From the NCBI RefSeq assembly GCF_050789285.1, contig NZ_JBOUVX010000001.1, positions 372,001 through 436,000 on the forward strand: a stretch of DNA of 64,000 nt, given 5' to 3'. Origin of the DNA: CAVPWP01 sp050789285. GTDB lineage: Bacteria; Pseudomonadota; Alphaproteobacteria; Rhodobacterales; Rhodobacteraceae. This document shows, piece by piece, positions 56,929-64,000 of the stretch. Made by a program: the position numbers and the translations under genes. Below the pieces are notes generated by a model, which had not been told where the DNA came from, did no database searches, and saw only the letters and a list, made by a program, of their open reading frames with translations. Every line of letters begins with the position of its first letter. The stretch's first letter is position 1.

Positions 56929-59199
56929 ATGAACACCGCGGATCGAATGGCCAGAAGCATGATGGCGCAAGCATCTTCCTTCCTGATCGCCGCCGCCGGT
57001 GCCATTTCGATCCTCCTGACACCCGCAGCCGCGCTTGCCGACAGCCTGGCCGGGTCGTGGATGCGGACAGCTGGTGGCGCGATCCCGCAAGGTCCGACGG
57101 CGCGCGATCTGGCGCCACCGGCCGACGCCTATGCCGGCGTGCTCGACAGCATTCTGGCGATGATCGACACCTACGATCGCACCGTGCCGTCGCCGGATCA
57201 ACTCGCCGACCGGTTCGGCACGGATGCGGAAGCGGCGTTTCGCTTCGTGCGCGACACGATCCGCACCGATCCCTACAGCGGAACGCTTCGCGCCCCTGAG
57301 GCGGTGATTGCAGCCTCGGGCGGCAACCCGCAGGACAAGTCAGAACTGCTGATGACGCTGCTGCGCAAGATGGGCTTCGATGCCCGGATCGCGACGGCGC
57401 CGATGAACGACGCGATCGCGGCGCGGCTGGGCGCATCCGCATGTGCGGTGACACCCGCCCCGGACCCCCACCTTCACGCCTTGATGGGCATGACACCGCA
57501 GACGATGCGGCGGGCCATCGCGCGGGCCCAGCGCGACTATGGCCTCCTGACGCAGGCGGCATTGGGAGACGTCGCGGCGGCCGGGTCGGTGTCGCGCGAC
57601 TTCGGTCCGACCCACGCCTGGGTCCAGTACCGGAGTTCCGACGGCTGGCGCGACCTCGATCCGTCCGTTGCCGGCCTCTCGCCGGGCGAGGCTCTGGCGA
57701 CCGCCACAGGGCTGTCGGAAGGCGGCGAGGATCCGCACACCGTCACGCTGACCGTCGTGACCGAAACCCTCGCTGACGGGCAGCTGCGCGAACGCCGCGT
57801 GCTGACCCATGACCTGCGGGCCCGCGACGTGACCAATACGCCGATCCAGCTCGCCTTCGTGCCTGAGAATGCCGGGCAAGGCGGCGTGCTTGCCGACAAG
57901 CTCGGCGCTGTCGTGGATCGCGCGCCAAGGATGAAGCCCGCGCTGATGATCGATTGGGACGTCGTGCTGGGCGACGACATGGCGCAGCCGGGCCGGATGT
58001 CTGGCGGCGGTTTGGCCGGGGGAGAGGCCGAGGAGCCGGTGACAGCCGTCTACCTCGATATCACGTCGGTCGCGACCGGCGGACAGACCCGCACCGCGCG
58101 GCGCGCCCTCATCGACCTTCTGCCCGTCGCGGCGCGCGGTGGCGATGCGATCGCCGCCGACGCGATCCGGGCCCCCGCGATGGGCGTGCGCCATCCGCAG
58201 GAGCTCGAAGGTGCGGTGCAGGTCATCGTGTCCAACGGCGGTCTCGATCCGGCGGACCACGCGGCGCGGCTTCTGCTGATCGCGACGTCGGCGGACGACA
58301 TCACCACGAGGATGACGGATGGCACGATCCTGCCCGATAGCCTGATCTGGTTCGCCTGGACCGCCGCCCACGGCCTCGCGACCGGTGCGGAACGCGCGCT
58401 GCGCGATGCGGTGTCGCAGCAGGGCGACATCTGCACCTTTGCTGGACATCCCAACGTGATGTTGAGCGGCATCGCCCCGAGGGGTGATTCCGGCGTCGCG
58501 ACCTGGATCGACTGGGCGATCGACGGCGTCGATCTCGCCAGCGCTTCCGCTGCGCCCGACCCCGGTGAGACCGCAGCGCTCCGCCTGTGGTACGGCGCCG
58601 TGCGCGGCGCCATCGAAACCGAGGCGCTCCAACCCTATGCCGACAGCACCCTGGGATCGTCCGACCAGCGGTTGGTATCTGCGAGCACCGTGCTGACCGG
58701 CCCTCTGACGAGGCTGAGCGAGGCAGAGGTGGCGCAACTCGGCGCCCCCGACGCGATGGCCGATCAGGCCGCGGGCTTCGCCCTCTACGGAGCCGGGGGC
58801 TTGGTTCCCGATCCGCCCGTGTGGTGGCGGGTCAACCTGCAAAGCGGTGCTGCCGATGCGCGCGTCGCTGGCATGGGCAATTTCTCGTTCTGGTGGTCGG
58901 GAAACTATGTGAACGCCGCCAACAAGGCCTCGGTCACGCAGATCGGAGAGATCTACGCGCAATACGAGCGTGGGGAGATCAGCAAGCGGACCCTGAACGC
59001 CAAGCTGAAGGCAGAAAGCGCACGGGCGCGGGTCCGGGCATCGGGAAGGGCGAAAACCATGCCCGGCCAGAGCAGGGGGGGCAGCAACGAATACCTCGTG
59101 ACGCTCACGGTCGCCGTCGTAGCGGGCACGACCCTGGCCACGATCGCCGGTCTAATCGTCTACACCCACTTCTACGCCGCGCTCTTCGGCCCTCCGTAG
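56929..59199 (+). CDS. Membrane-anchored transglutaminase-like protein lacking the catalytic cysteine
   Basis: The 756-residue protein has a signal peptide (about 15-37) and a C-terminal transmembrane helix (about 725-750, TLTVAVVAGTTLATIAGLIV) followed by only about 10 residues. The transglutaminase-like core is at about 100-250: FRFVRDTIRTDPYSGTLR, the GDCKDKA-type motif as GGNPQDKSELL, His229 in GPTHAWVQYR and the acid in RDLDPSVAG. The cysteine position (about 134) is proline, so it cannot act as a cysteine transamidase and is probably a binding domain. The remaining 500 residues are beta-rich and unrecognised. GGAGG precedes ATG 56929. It is divergent from the giant vWA gene. Confidence 0.87.
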   Translation: MNTADRMARSMMAQASSFLIAAAGAISILLTPAAALADSLAGSWMRTAGGAIPQGPTARDLAPPADAYAGVLDSILAMIDTYDRTVPSPDQLADRFGTDAEAAFRFVRDTIRTDPYSGTLRAPEAVIAASGGNPQDKSELLMTLLRKMGFDARIATAPMNDAIAARLGASACAVTPAPDPHLHALMGMTPQTMRRAIARAQRDYGLLTQAALGDVAAAGSVSRDFGPTHAWVQYRSSDGWRDLDPSVAGLSPGEALATATGLSEGGEDPHTVTLTVVTETLADGQLRERRVLTHDLRARDVTNTPIQLAFVPENAGQGGVLADKLGAVVDRAPRMKPALMIDWDVVLGDDMAQPGRMSGGGLAGGEAEEPVTAVYLDITSVATGGQTRTARRALIDLLPVAARGGDAIAADAIRAPAMGVRHPQELEGAVQVIVSNGGLDPADHAARLLLIATSADDITTRMTDGTILPDSLIWFAWTAAHGLATGAERALRDAVSQQGDICTFAGHPNVMLSGIAPRGDSGVATWIDWAIDGVDLASASAAPDPGETAALRLWYGAVRGAIETEALQPYADSTLGSSDQRLVSASTVLTGPLTRLSEAEVAQLGAPDAMADQAAGFALYGAGGLVPDPPVWWRVNLQSGAADARVAGMGNFSFWWSGNYVNAANKASVTQIGEIYAQYERGEISKRTLNAKLKAESARARVRASGRAKTMPGQSRGGSNEYLVTLTVAVVAGTTLATIAGLIVYTHFYAALFGPP

Positions 59200-59722
59200 G
59201 CCGACGCGGCGCCGCCCGCGCCGTGACCGCGCCCGAGCCGTCGGCCAAGGTCGCCAAAGGGGACCTTGCTGCCTGACGCAGCGAAGGTGCGGGTCCCGCC
59301 CAGCATGCAGGCCTCCGCAGCGCTGCCGCGAGCACGCCCCTTGCCTGAACCTCAATGCGTAAACCCGGCCCTTCACGGGCCTTCATGCACATTGCCGCGA
59401 ATGGCGGCTTTGGTTCGAAGCCATGGATGATGTCCCAAGAAGCCCGGTCGGGGCGGCGACGCATATCCGTAGGGAAGCGTAATCCCAGTTCCTCGAGACC
59501 GAGCGGCGGGAGCGGAACTCCTGTGATCCCCATGCCGCGGTATCACGGCATGCCTCGGGCAAACCGGGCGTCACACTGAGCGAAGTCAATCTGCTCAGCC
59601 GGTGCGATGCCATAGAGGTAATTGAGGCGTCGAACGGCGCCGGCCAGGATTCATGGAACCATGGACGAACCGGGGCGGAAGCCCTTGTTTCGCCCCTCGT
59701 GGCTCAGAGCGGAGATCAGACT
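59200..59722. other. Intergenic stretch with a possible decayed minus-strand gene
   Basis: On the minus strand between about 59390 and 59630 one frame reads RRLNYLYGIAPAEQIDFAQC...RFARGMP-stop-YRGMGITGVPLPPLGLEELG and continues FPTDMRRRPDRASWDII. It looks protein-like across an in-frame TGA but I cannot name a family, so no gene is called. The last part carries the ribosome site of the 59723 gene. Confidence 0.3.
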
Positions 59723-60301
59723 ATGGCGGACAATGCGGTGAAAGAAGGAAACACAACCGTCATCAACGTCCCCGAAGCGGTTGGCGTCTTCGACAGTCTC
59801 GAAGCCCAGCAGGCCGCATTCTACGATCTGCGTGCGGTGGGCTTTCATCACTCCGACATCAGCCTGCTTGGCAGCGAGAAGGCCATCGAGCAGAAACTCG
59901 GCAAGGCCTACTGGCGCGCCCGCGACCTCGAAGATGACCCGAAGGCACCGAGAGCGCATTTCGTCTCCGAAGAGGCCATGGGAGAACTCGAGGGCGCCAT
60001 CGCCGGCGGCTTCTTCTTCGTGGGGTCCTTCATCGCGATGGCCGCGATGCTGACGCCCGCAAGCACGCTCGCGGCCTCCATCGCGGCCATTGCGATCGGC
60101 GGCAGCCCGGGTGCCGTGCTCGGCACCCTTCTGGCGCGAAGGGCTGGGCAGCACCACAAGGATTACTACGCCGAGCAGATCCGGCACGGCGGGATCCTGA
60201 TGTGGGTGCGTTGCCGGGACAAGGAGCGCGAAGAGCTCGCGGTCAGGATCCTCAAGGGCCACTCCGGTCGCGACGTTCATGTGCACGGCTGGAGCGAATG
60301 A
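59723..60301 (+). CDS. General-stress-type membrane-associated protein (YflT/DUF1269-like)
   Basis: The 192-residue protein matches the layout of YflT-type proteins: an N-terminal ferredoxin-like half (AVGVFDSLEAQQAAFYDLRA; GFHHSDISLLGSEKAIEQKL), a glycine/alanine-rich membrane hairpin at about residues 105-145 (GAIAGGFFFVGSFIAMAAML...GGSPGAVLGTLLARRAG), and a C-terminal repeat of the first half (IRHGGILMWVRCRDKEREEL, VRILKGHSGRDVHVHGW). Such proteins are induced by stress with unknown biochemical function. GGAGATCAGACT precedes ATG 59723. Confidence 0.82.
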   Translation: MADNAVKEGNTTVINVPEAVGVFDSLEAQQAAFYDLRAVGFHHSDISLLGSEKAIEQKLGKAYWRARDLEDDPKAPRAHFVSEEAMGELEGAIAGGFFFVGSFIAMAAMLTPASTLAASIAAIAIGGSPGAVLGTLLARRAGQHHKDYYAEQIRHGGILMWVRCRDKEREELAVRILKGHSGRDVHVHGWSE

Positions 60302-60549
60302 GGATGGCGGGCGACGGTAGCGGCTGACCACTCCGCCCGATATCGTGCGCTGACCCTCTCGGATCCGGCTCCCCCTGTCTTCAGGCTCCGGCCGTCGCAA
60401 TCTGACCATTATGTCGAACAGGGTCGGGCGGCGCCACGGATGGCGGCCGGCCGCACCACTGCCTCCTGCACATCGCGGCCGCTCGGGCAAGAGGGAAGCC
60501 CTCCTTGTGCGGACCGAGGAGCCGGGCACCTTCCGCCGGAGCAGGGCTT

Positions 60550-61620
60550 TCAGCGTGCAGGCCGGTTTCTTCGCGCCCCGAGTACAAGACCCAGGACACG
60601 GTCGGCCGAAGCGAGGGCGCCCTCCATCAGGCCACCCATGTCGGACGCCGTTTCGGTCGAAGCAAAATGCAGCCGGCCCTCCCAGGTCCCCACAAGCGCC
60701 GCAGGCAGTCCGTATGCCGGGTGTCCGGCCGGCGCTGCGGCGTCCGCCTCGGTTGCCGTTTCGGGCTGGATGGCCCAGTCCGCGAAATCCGTCGTCACCG
60801 GGGCTGCAGCCTCCGGCCCGAAGATCCGGGCCAGTTGCTGAAGCGCGGCGGCCCTCAGGTCATCTTCCCGCCCTCGGCGCTGTGGCGCGGGCACCCCGAG
60901 AAAGCCGAACAGCGCTGCCGGCGCGCCATCCGGTCCCGACGCATCGTGGATTTCGGCAAGCGGTCCCCGGCGGCTCATCGCGTCCCCCGACAATCCGTCT
61001 CTGCGCCAGAAGGGGGCGTCATAGACCGCGACGAACTTCGCATGCCCTGCCATCCAGGTCGGGATCGCCGCAAGGTGCCTCGCTGTGTCCGTCTCCAGCG
61101 CCGGCCGAAACCGGAGCGTCGCCGCGATGCGCGGTGGCAGGGCGAGGACCACCTGCCGGGCCTCGCACCACCGGTCACCGTCGATCAGAAGCCGGCCGTC
61201 CTGCGCGATCTCCGTCACCCCTGAAGACAGGTGCAGCCGTTCTTGCGGCAGTCGCGCGCCAAGCCCCCTGATGATGCTCTCCATCCCGCCCTCGAGGCGA
61301 AACGATCCCTCCATCGACGCGAAGCCCATGCCGCGATGGACGATGCCGCGTTCATCCTCGAAGCAGATGTCGCCATCCGCGTGCTGGGGAAAGGCCCGAA
61401 GCCCGAGATCCTCGATCAGTCTCGCGATGCGAGGCTGCCCGGGCCAGAACCACGAAGGTCCGAGATCGACGGCGCCCGCCGGCGTGGCGAGCGCCGCGAT
61501 CCGGCCCCCCAGCCTCGGACGGGCTTCGAAGAGCTGAAAGTCCACTCCGGCCTGATGAAGGCCGTCGGCGAGGGCGAGCCCCGACAATCCGCCGCCAACG
61601 ATCGCGATTTCGGTCTTCAT
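60550..61620 (-). CDS. FAD-dependent amine oxidase-type flavoprotein, copy 2
   Basis: The 356-residue protein is a close paralogue of 19375-20448 on the opposite strand, sharing blocks such as FDLGLR-like DLGPSWFWPGQPRIA, GMGFASMEGSFRLEGGMES and TWMAGHAKFVAVYD; by eye about 70% of residues match. The ADP-binding GGGLSGLALADGL motif, the acidic FEARPRLGGRI and the C-terminal FAD loop (LHFASTETASDMGGLMEGAL) are intact. ATG 61620 starts the conserved part; a longer frame from 61680 has no better site. It follows the SDR gene on the same strand by 102 nt. Confidence 0.87.
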   Translation of the reverse strand: MKTEIAIVGGGLSGLALADGLHQAGVDFQLFEARPRLGGRIAALATPAGAVDLGPSWFWPGQPRIARLIEDLGLRAFPQHADGDICFEDERGIVHRGMGFASMEGSFRLEGGMESIIRGLGARLPQERLHLSSGVTEIAQDGRLLIDGDRWCEARQVVLALPPRIAATLRFRPALETDTARHLAAIPTWMAGHAKFVAVYDAPFWRRDGLSGDAMSRRGPLAEIHDASGPDGAPAALFGFLGVPAPQRRGREDDLRAAALQQLARIFGPEAAAPVTTDFADWAIQPETATEADAAAPAGHPAYGLPAALVGTWEGRLHFASTETASDMGGLMEGALASADRVLGLVLGARRNRPAR

Positions 61621-61722
61621 CCCGTCAGCCCCGTGTTTCCATGATGCACAAGACCTGATGCCGCGCGCAAAGCATCCCAATCGGGTATCGACGGCGCCGG
61701 GATGCAGCCACGGCCGGTGCGC

Positions 61723-62475
61723 CTATATCGACCCCGCCTCCACCATGTAGTTGTTGGCCGTGCACATCGCCGCGTCGTCCGAAGAGAGGAAGAGGACCAT
61801 GCGCGCCACGTAGACGGGCTCGATCAGGTCCGGCAGACACTGCCGGGCCCGATGTCTCTCAAGCGCCTCGGGCGAGGCCCAGAGGGTCTTCTGCCGCTCG
61901 GTCATGATCCAGCCGGGGACCACCGTGTTGACGCGGATCCGATGGGCGCCCAGTTCCCGCGCCATGGTGCGGGTGAGGCCATGGACCGCAGACTTGGCGG
62001 TGGCATAGGCGGGGAAGCCGCCCCCTGCCTCCCACCATGAATTCGAGCCGATGTTGACGATGGCTCCACCGCCTGCGTCGATCATGCCCGGTGCCACCGT
62101 CTGGATCGCGAAGAACATGTGGCGCAGGTTGGTCGCCATCCGTTCATCCCAATACTCAGGGGTCACCTCGCGCCAGTCGTGGCGGTCGTCCCGCGCGGCG
62201 TTGTTGACCAGCACGTCTGTCGGACCCATCCGGGACCTGAGCGTGCCAAGTGCGCCCCGCAGGGCGCCGATGTCCCGAAGATCGCACGGTTCAAAGTCGA
62301 CGGCACCGTCAAGTTCCGCCACAAGCGCGTTGCTTGCATCGAGATCACGGTCGAGGAAACCGACACGGGCGCCCTGCGCGGCGAAGGCCTTGACGATCTC
62401 GGCACCAATGCCCGACGCGCCGCCGGTAACGATGACCCTGCGGTCCTTGAGGCTGGGATAGATGGCGAATGACAT
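61723..62475 (-). CDS. Short-chain dehydrogenase/reductase (SDR)
   Basis: The 250-residue classical SDR has the cofactor motif VIVTGGASGIGAEIVKAF (TGxxxGxG), the NAD-specific acidic residue in VGFLDRDLD, the structural NNAARDD (NNAG-type), and the catalytic Ser-Tyr-Lys in NIGSNSWWEAGG...AYATAKSAVHGL. The C-terminal NTVVPGWIMTERQ is the usual substrate-loop region. The natural substrate is unknown; similar enzymes oxidise sugar or hydroxy-acid compounds. It is convergent with nothing and precedes the amine oxidase copy 2 on the same strand. Confidence 0.94.
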   Translation of the reverse strand: MSFAIYPSLKDRRVIVTGGASGIGAEIVKAFAAQGARVGFLDRDLDASNALVAELDGAVDFEPCDLRDIGALRGALGTLRSRMGPTDVLVNNAARDDRHDWREVTPEYWDERMATNLRHMFFAIQTVAPGMIDAGGGAIVNIGSNSWWEAGGGFPAYATAKSAVHGLTRTMARELGAHRIRVNTVVPGWIMTERQKTLWASPEALERHRARQCLPDLIEPVYVARMVLFLSSDDAAMCTANNYMVEAGSI

Positions 62476-62756
62476 CGTGCTGCTCCTGTCGGAATGGCGG
62501 GCGGACTTGTCCGTTCGGTCGATGGAGTGGATTGAGGACAGGAGAAGTCCCGCCCTGTCGCAGCTCTGCTAACGCTGGCGGGCACCACAGGGTAGTGTCC
62601 TTGCCGTCGAGGGAAGCCCTCAATGGCCGCTCCTGACAACGCAAGCGCGGCCCGAACGGTCTCGGATCGGGGCGGGCAAAGATCGGAGATGCAGTCCCGA
62701 GGACCGGGAATGCGACCGGCATCGCTTTCGGATTGCAGTCCCGCCCACGACCGTCC

Positions 62757-64000
62757 TCAACTCCGGTTCGGATCGGAAACTCCAATCGGGCTGCCGGCCT
62801 TCTCGATATCGCGGCCTGCGGCGAGCAGGATATCTTCCCGAAAGCGAGGGCCGATGAGCTGGACGCCAACGGGACGGCCGTTCGCCCCGCCTGTCGCCAC
62901 GGAGAGAGCCGGCACGCCAATCGCCGGGATTGCCCTCTGGGTGAGCTGCGCCTCGAAGACCCGGGAAAAGGCCGCCTCCGAACTGACGTCAAGTTGCTGG
63001 TCGAACGGCAATTCGCCGGAAACGGGACACAGGACAACCGGATAATCGCGCAGGAAAAGTTCCCACTGGCGGACAAGCCCGGCGCGCATCTGGAGCGCCT
63101 CCATCAGGGACCGGAATCCGACTTGTCCCGCCTCCTCGGACATCCGCGCGAACACAAACTGCGAATCCGCCTCTCCTTCGCGCGCCAGCAACTCGCTTGC
63201 GCCGAACTGCATCTCGGCCATCCAGAGGCACGCATTGACAGCCGCCGCGCGCCGCATCGGCGGACAGTCGACCTCCTCCACCGTCCAACCGGCGTCCCGC
63301 AGGCGGTCCGCTCCGTCCAGCAGGGCCGCGCGCACGTCCTCGGTGACATCCATGCCATCAGGGGCGAGCGCAAGCGCGGCCCGCTTCGGGAAATCGGCGC
63401 TGCCCGCGGCCACGGGAACATACCAGGGGTCTCTGACGTCGGGCGCAGAAATAGCGGTAAGCGCAATGTCGAGATCCTGAATGCTGCGTGCAATCGGGCC
63501 TGAGACGGCCATGAGCTGCGCGCCGATGAAGCGGTCCGGTCCGCTGGAATTGTAAGCGGGGACCCGGCCCGGTGTCGGGCGCAGGCCATGCAGGCCGCAG
63601 GCATAGGCCGGATACCGGATGGACCCCGCGATATCCGTGCCATGCGCGATGGCGCAGATGCCCGCAGCGACAGCCGCGGCAGCTCCGCCTGACGAGCCAC
63701 CGGGCGTGATCTCCCTGTTTCTCGGGTTCAGGGTCTGCCCGTGAAGGTCGTTCTTCGTGAACCAGCGCAGCGACAAGGCCGGTGTATTCGTCCGTCCGAC
63801 GATGATGCCGCCGGCCTTTCGGATGTTCGCCACCACGGGGCTGTCCTCGGTGGCGACGAGCGCCGCCTGAAGCCGCAGGCCGTTCGTCGTGGCATGGCCC
63901 TTCTGATCGACGTTCACCTTGATCGTCACAGGCACGCCGGAGAGAGGTCCCGGGTCCTCGCCACGGGCGAGCGCCGCATCTACTTGCCGCGCGGTATCAA
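62757..64000 (-). CDS. Amidase (amidase signature family), N-terminus cut by window edge
   Basis: The visible 414 residues belong to the amidase signature family: the catalytic lysine in SGVPVTIKVNVD, the cis-Ser in TPGGSSGGAAAAVAAG and the nucleophilic Ser in TDIAGSIRYPAYACG, with IAHG before it. The frame continues out of the window (…RQVDAALARGEDPGPLSG), so the true start is not visible. The C-terminal part is of usual length and ends normally. These enzymes hydrolyse a wide range of amides; the specific substrate is unknown. Confidence 0.93.
   Translation of the reverse strand, partial: DTARQVDAALARGEDPGPLSGVPVTIKVNVDQKGHATTNGLRLQAALVATEDSPVVANIRKAGGIIVGRTNTPALSLRWFTKNDLHGQTLNPRNREITPGGSSGGAAAAVAAGICAIAHGTDIAGSIRYPAYACGLHGLRPTPGRVPAYNSSGPDRFIGAQLMAVSGPIARSIQDLDIALTAISAPDVRDPWYVPVAAGSADFPKRAALALAPDGMDVTEDVRAALLDGADRLRDAGWTVEEVDCPPMRRAAAVNACLWMAEMQFGASELLAREGEADSQFVFARMSEEAGQVGFRSLMEALQMRAGLVRQWELFLRDYPVVLCPVSGELPFDQQLDVSSEAAFSRVFEAQLTQRAIPAIGVPALSVATGGANGRPVGVQLIGPRFREDILLAAGRDIEKAGSPIGVSDPNRS

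Noticed and set aside
57340..58962. 540-residue minus-strand frame opposite the transglutaminase-like gene
   Set aside because: Antisense to a gene with signal peptide and membrane anchor; repetitive Arg/Gly content only.
1..64000. CRISPR arrays, rRNA, tRNA, intact insertion sequences and phage genes
   Set aside because: No spaced direct repeats, clover-leaf sequences or transposase motifs were noticed on either strand by reading; a tRNAscan or ISfinder search would be needed to exclude them fully.

Overview
The window reads as GC-rich chromosomal DNA of an alphaproteobacterium, most likely Rhodobacterales. This is an inference from the high-GC codon use, a VPLPA-CTERM protein, an FrcABC/RbsABC-type sugar importer with a single-domain ATPase, and many small secreted proteins in overlapping operons. 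I saw no rRNA, tRNA, CRISPR array, intact transposase or phage module. Many short gene remnants lie between the intact genes (a quinone-oxidoreductase, a ChaC-like protein, an HCCA isomerase, a truncated amidohydrolase and possibly a LivM tail), so this looks like an accessory, turned-over part of the genome.

Region 1 (1-3.4 kb) holds a winged-helix regulator cut by the left edge, a two-partner-secretion-like barrel without POTRA domains, and an EamA transporter. Region 2 (3.6-11.8 kb) is a carbohydrate locus: a LacI regulator with a perfect operator palindrome, a periplasmic binding protein, ATPase and permease, a phosphotriesterase-family protein, a glutamine-amidotransferase-like protein, an inverted ribokinase-type kinase, a BtpA/SgcQ-family protein and a TenA-like protein. 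Two tandem RNA hairpins sit exactly between the binding protein and the ATPase. Region 3 (12-26.4 kb) carries metabolic enzymes: a CobW-type GTPase, Tat-exported amidohydrolases (one truncated), a Crp/Fnr regulator, an old-yellow-enzyme family protein, a formamidase, an FAD amine oxidase, two alpha/beta hydrolases, a class-C beta-lactamase-like hydrolase and a nitrilase. Region 4 (26.6-42.3 kb) is mixed: an SLC13 transporter with RCK domains, a LuxR-type regulator, a VPLPA-CTERM protein, TerC, a lipoprotein, an HNH endonuclease between two copies of a structured 92-nt repeat, an antitoxin-like fragment, an endonuclease/exonuclease/phosphatase protein, a PRC-barrel protein and an OsmC protein.

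Region 5 (42.4-59.2 kb) is the most unusual part. A nine-gene minus-strand operon encodes only secreted, lipid-anchored or membrane proteins, including a shortened vWA protein with a degraded metal site and two duplicated gene families. A plus-strand operon runs away from it: a small periplasmic molybdopterin-oxidoreductase-fold protein, a histidine kinase and a LuxR-type response regulator. Further on, a 1756-residue secreted protein (beta-rich repeats, two discoidin-like domains, two vWA domains with intact metal sites) is divergent from a membrane-anchored transglutaminase-like protein that has lost its catalytic cysteine. I infer an envelope sensing or adhesion system; its function is unknown.

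Region 6 (59.7-64 kb) holds a stress-type membrane protein, a second copy of the amine oxidase, an SDR oxidoreductase and an amidase cut by the right edge.
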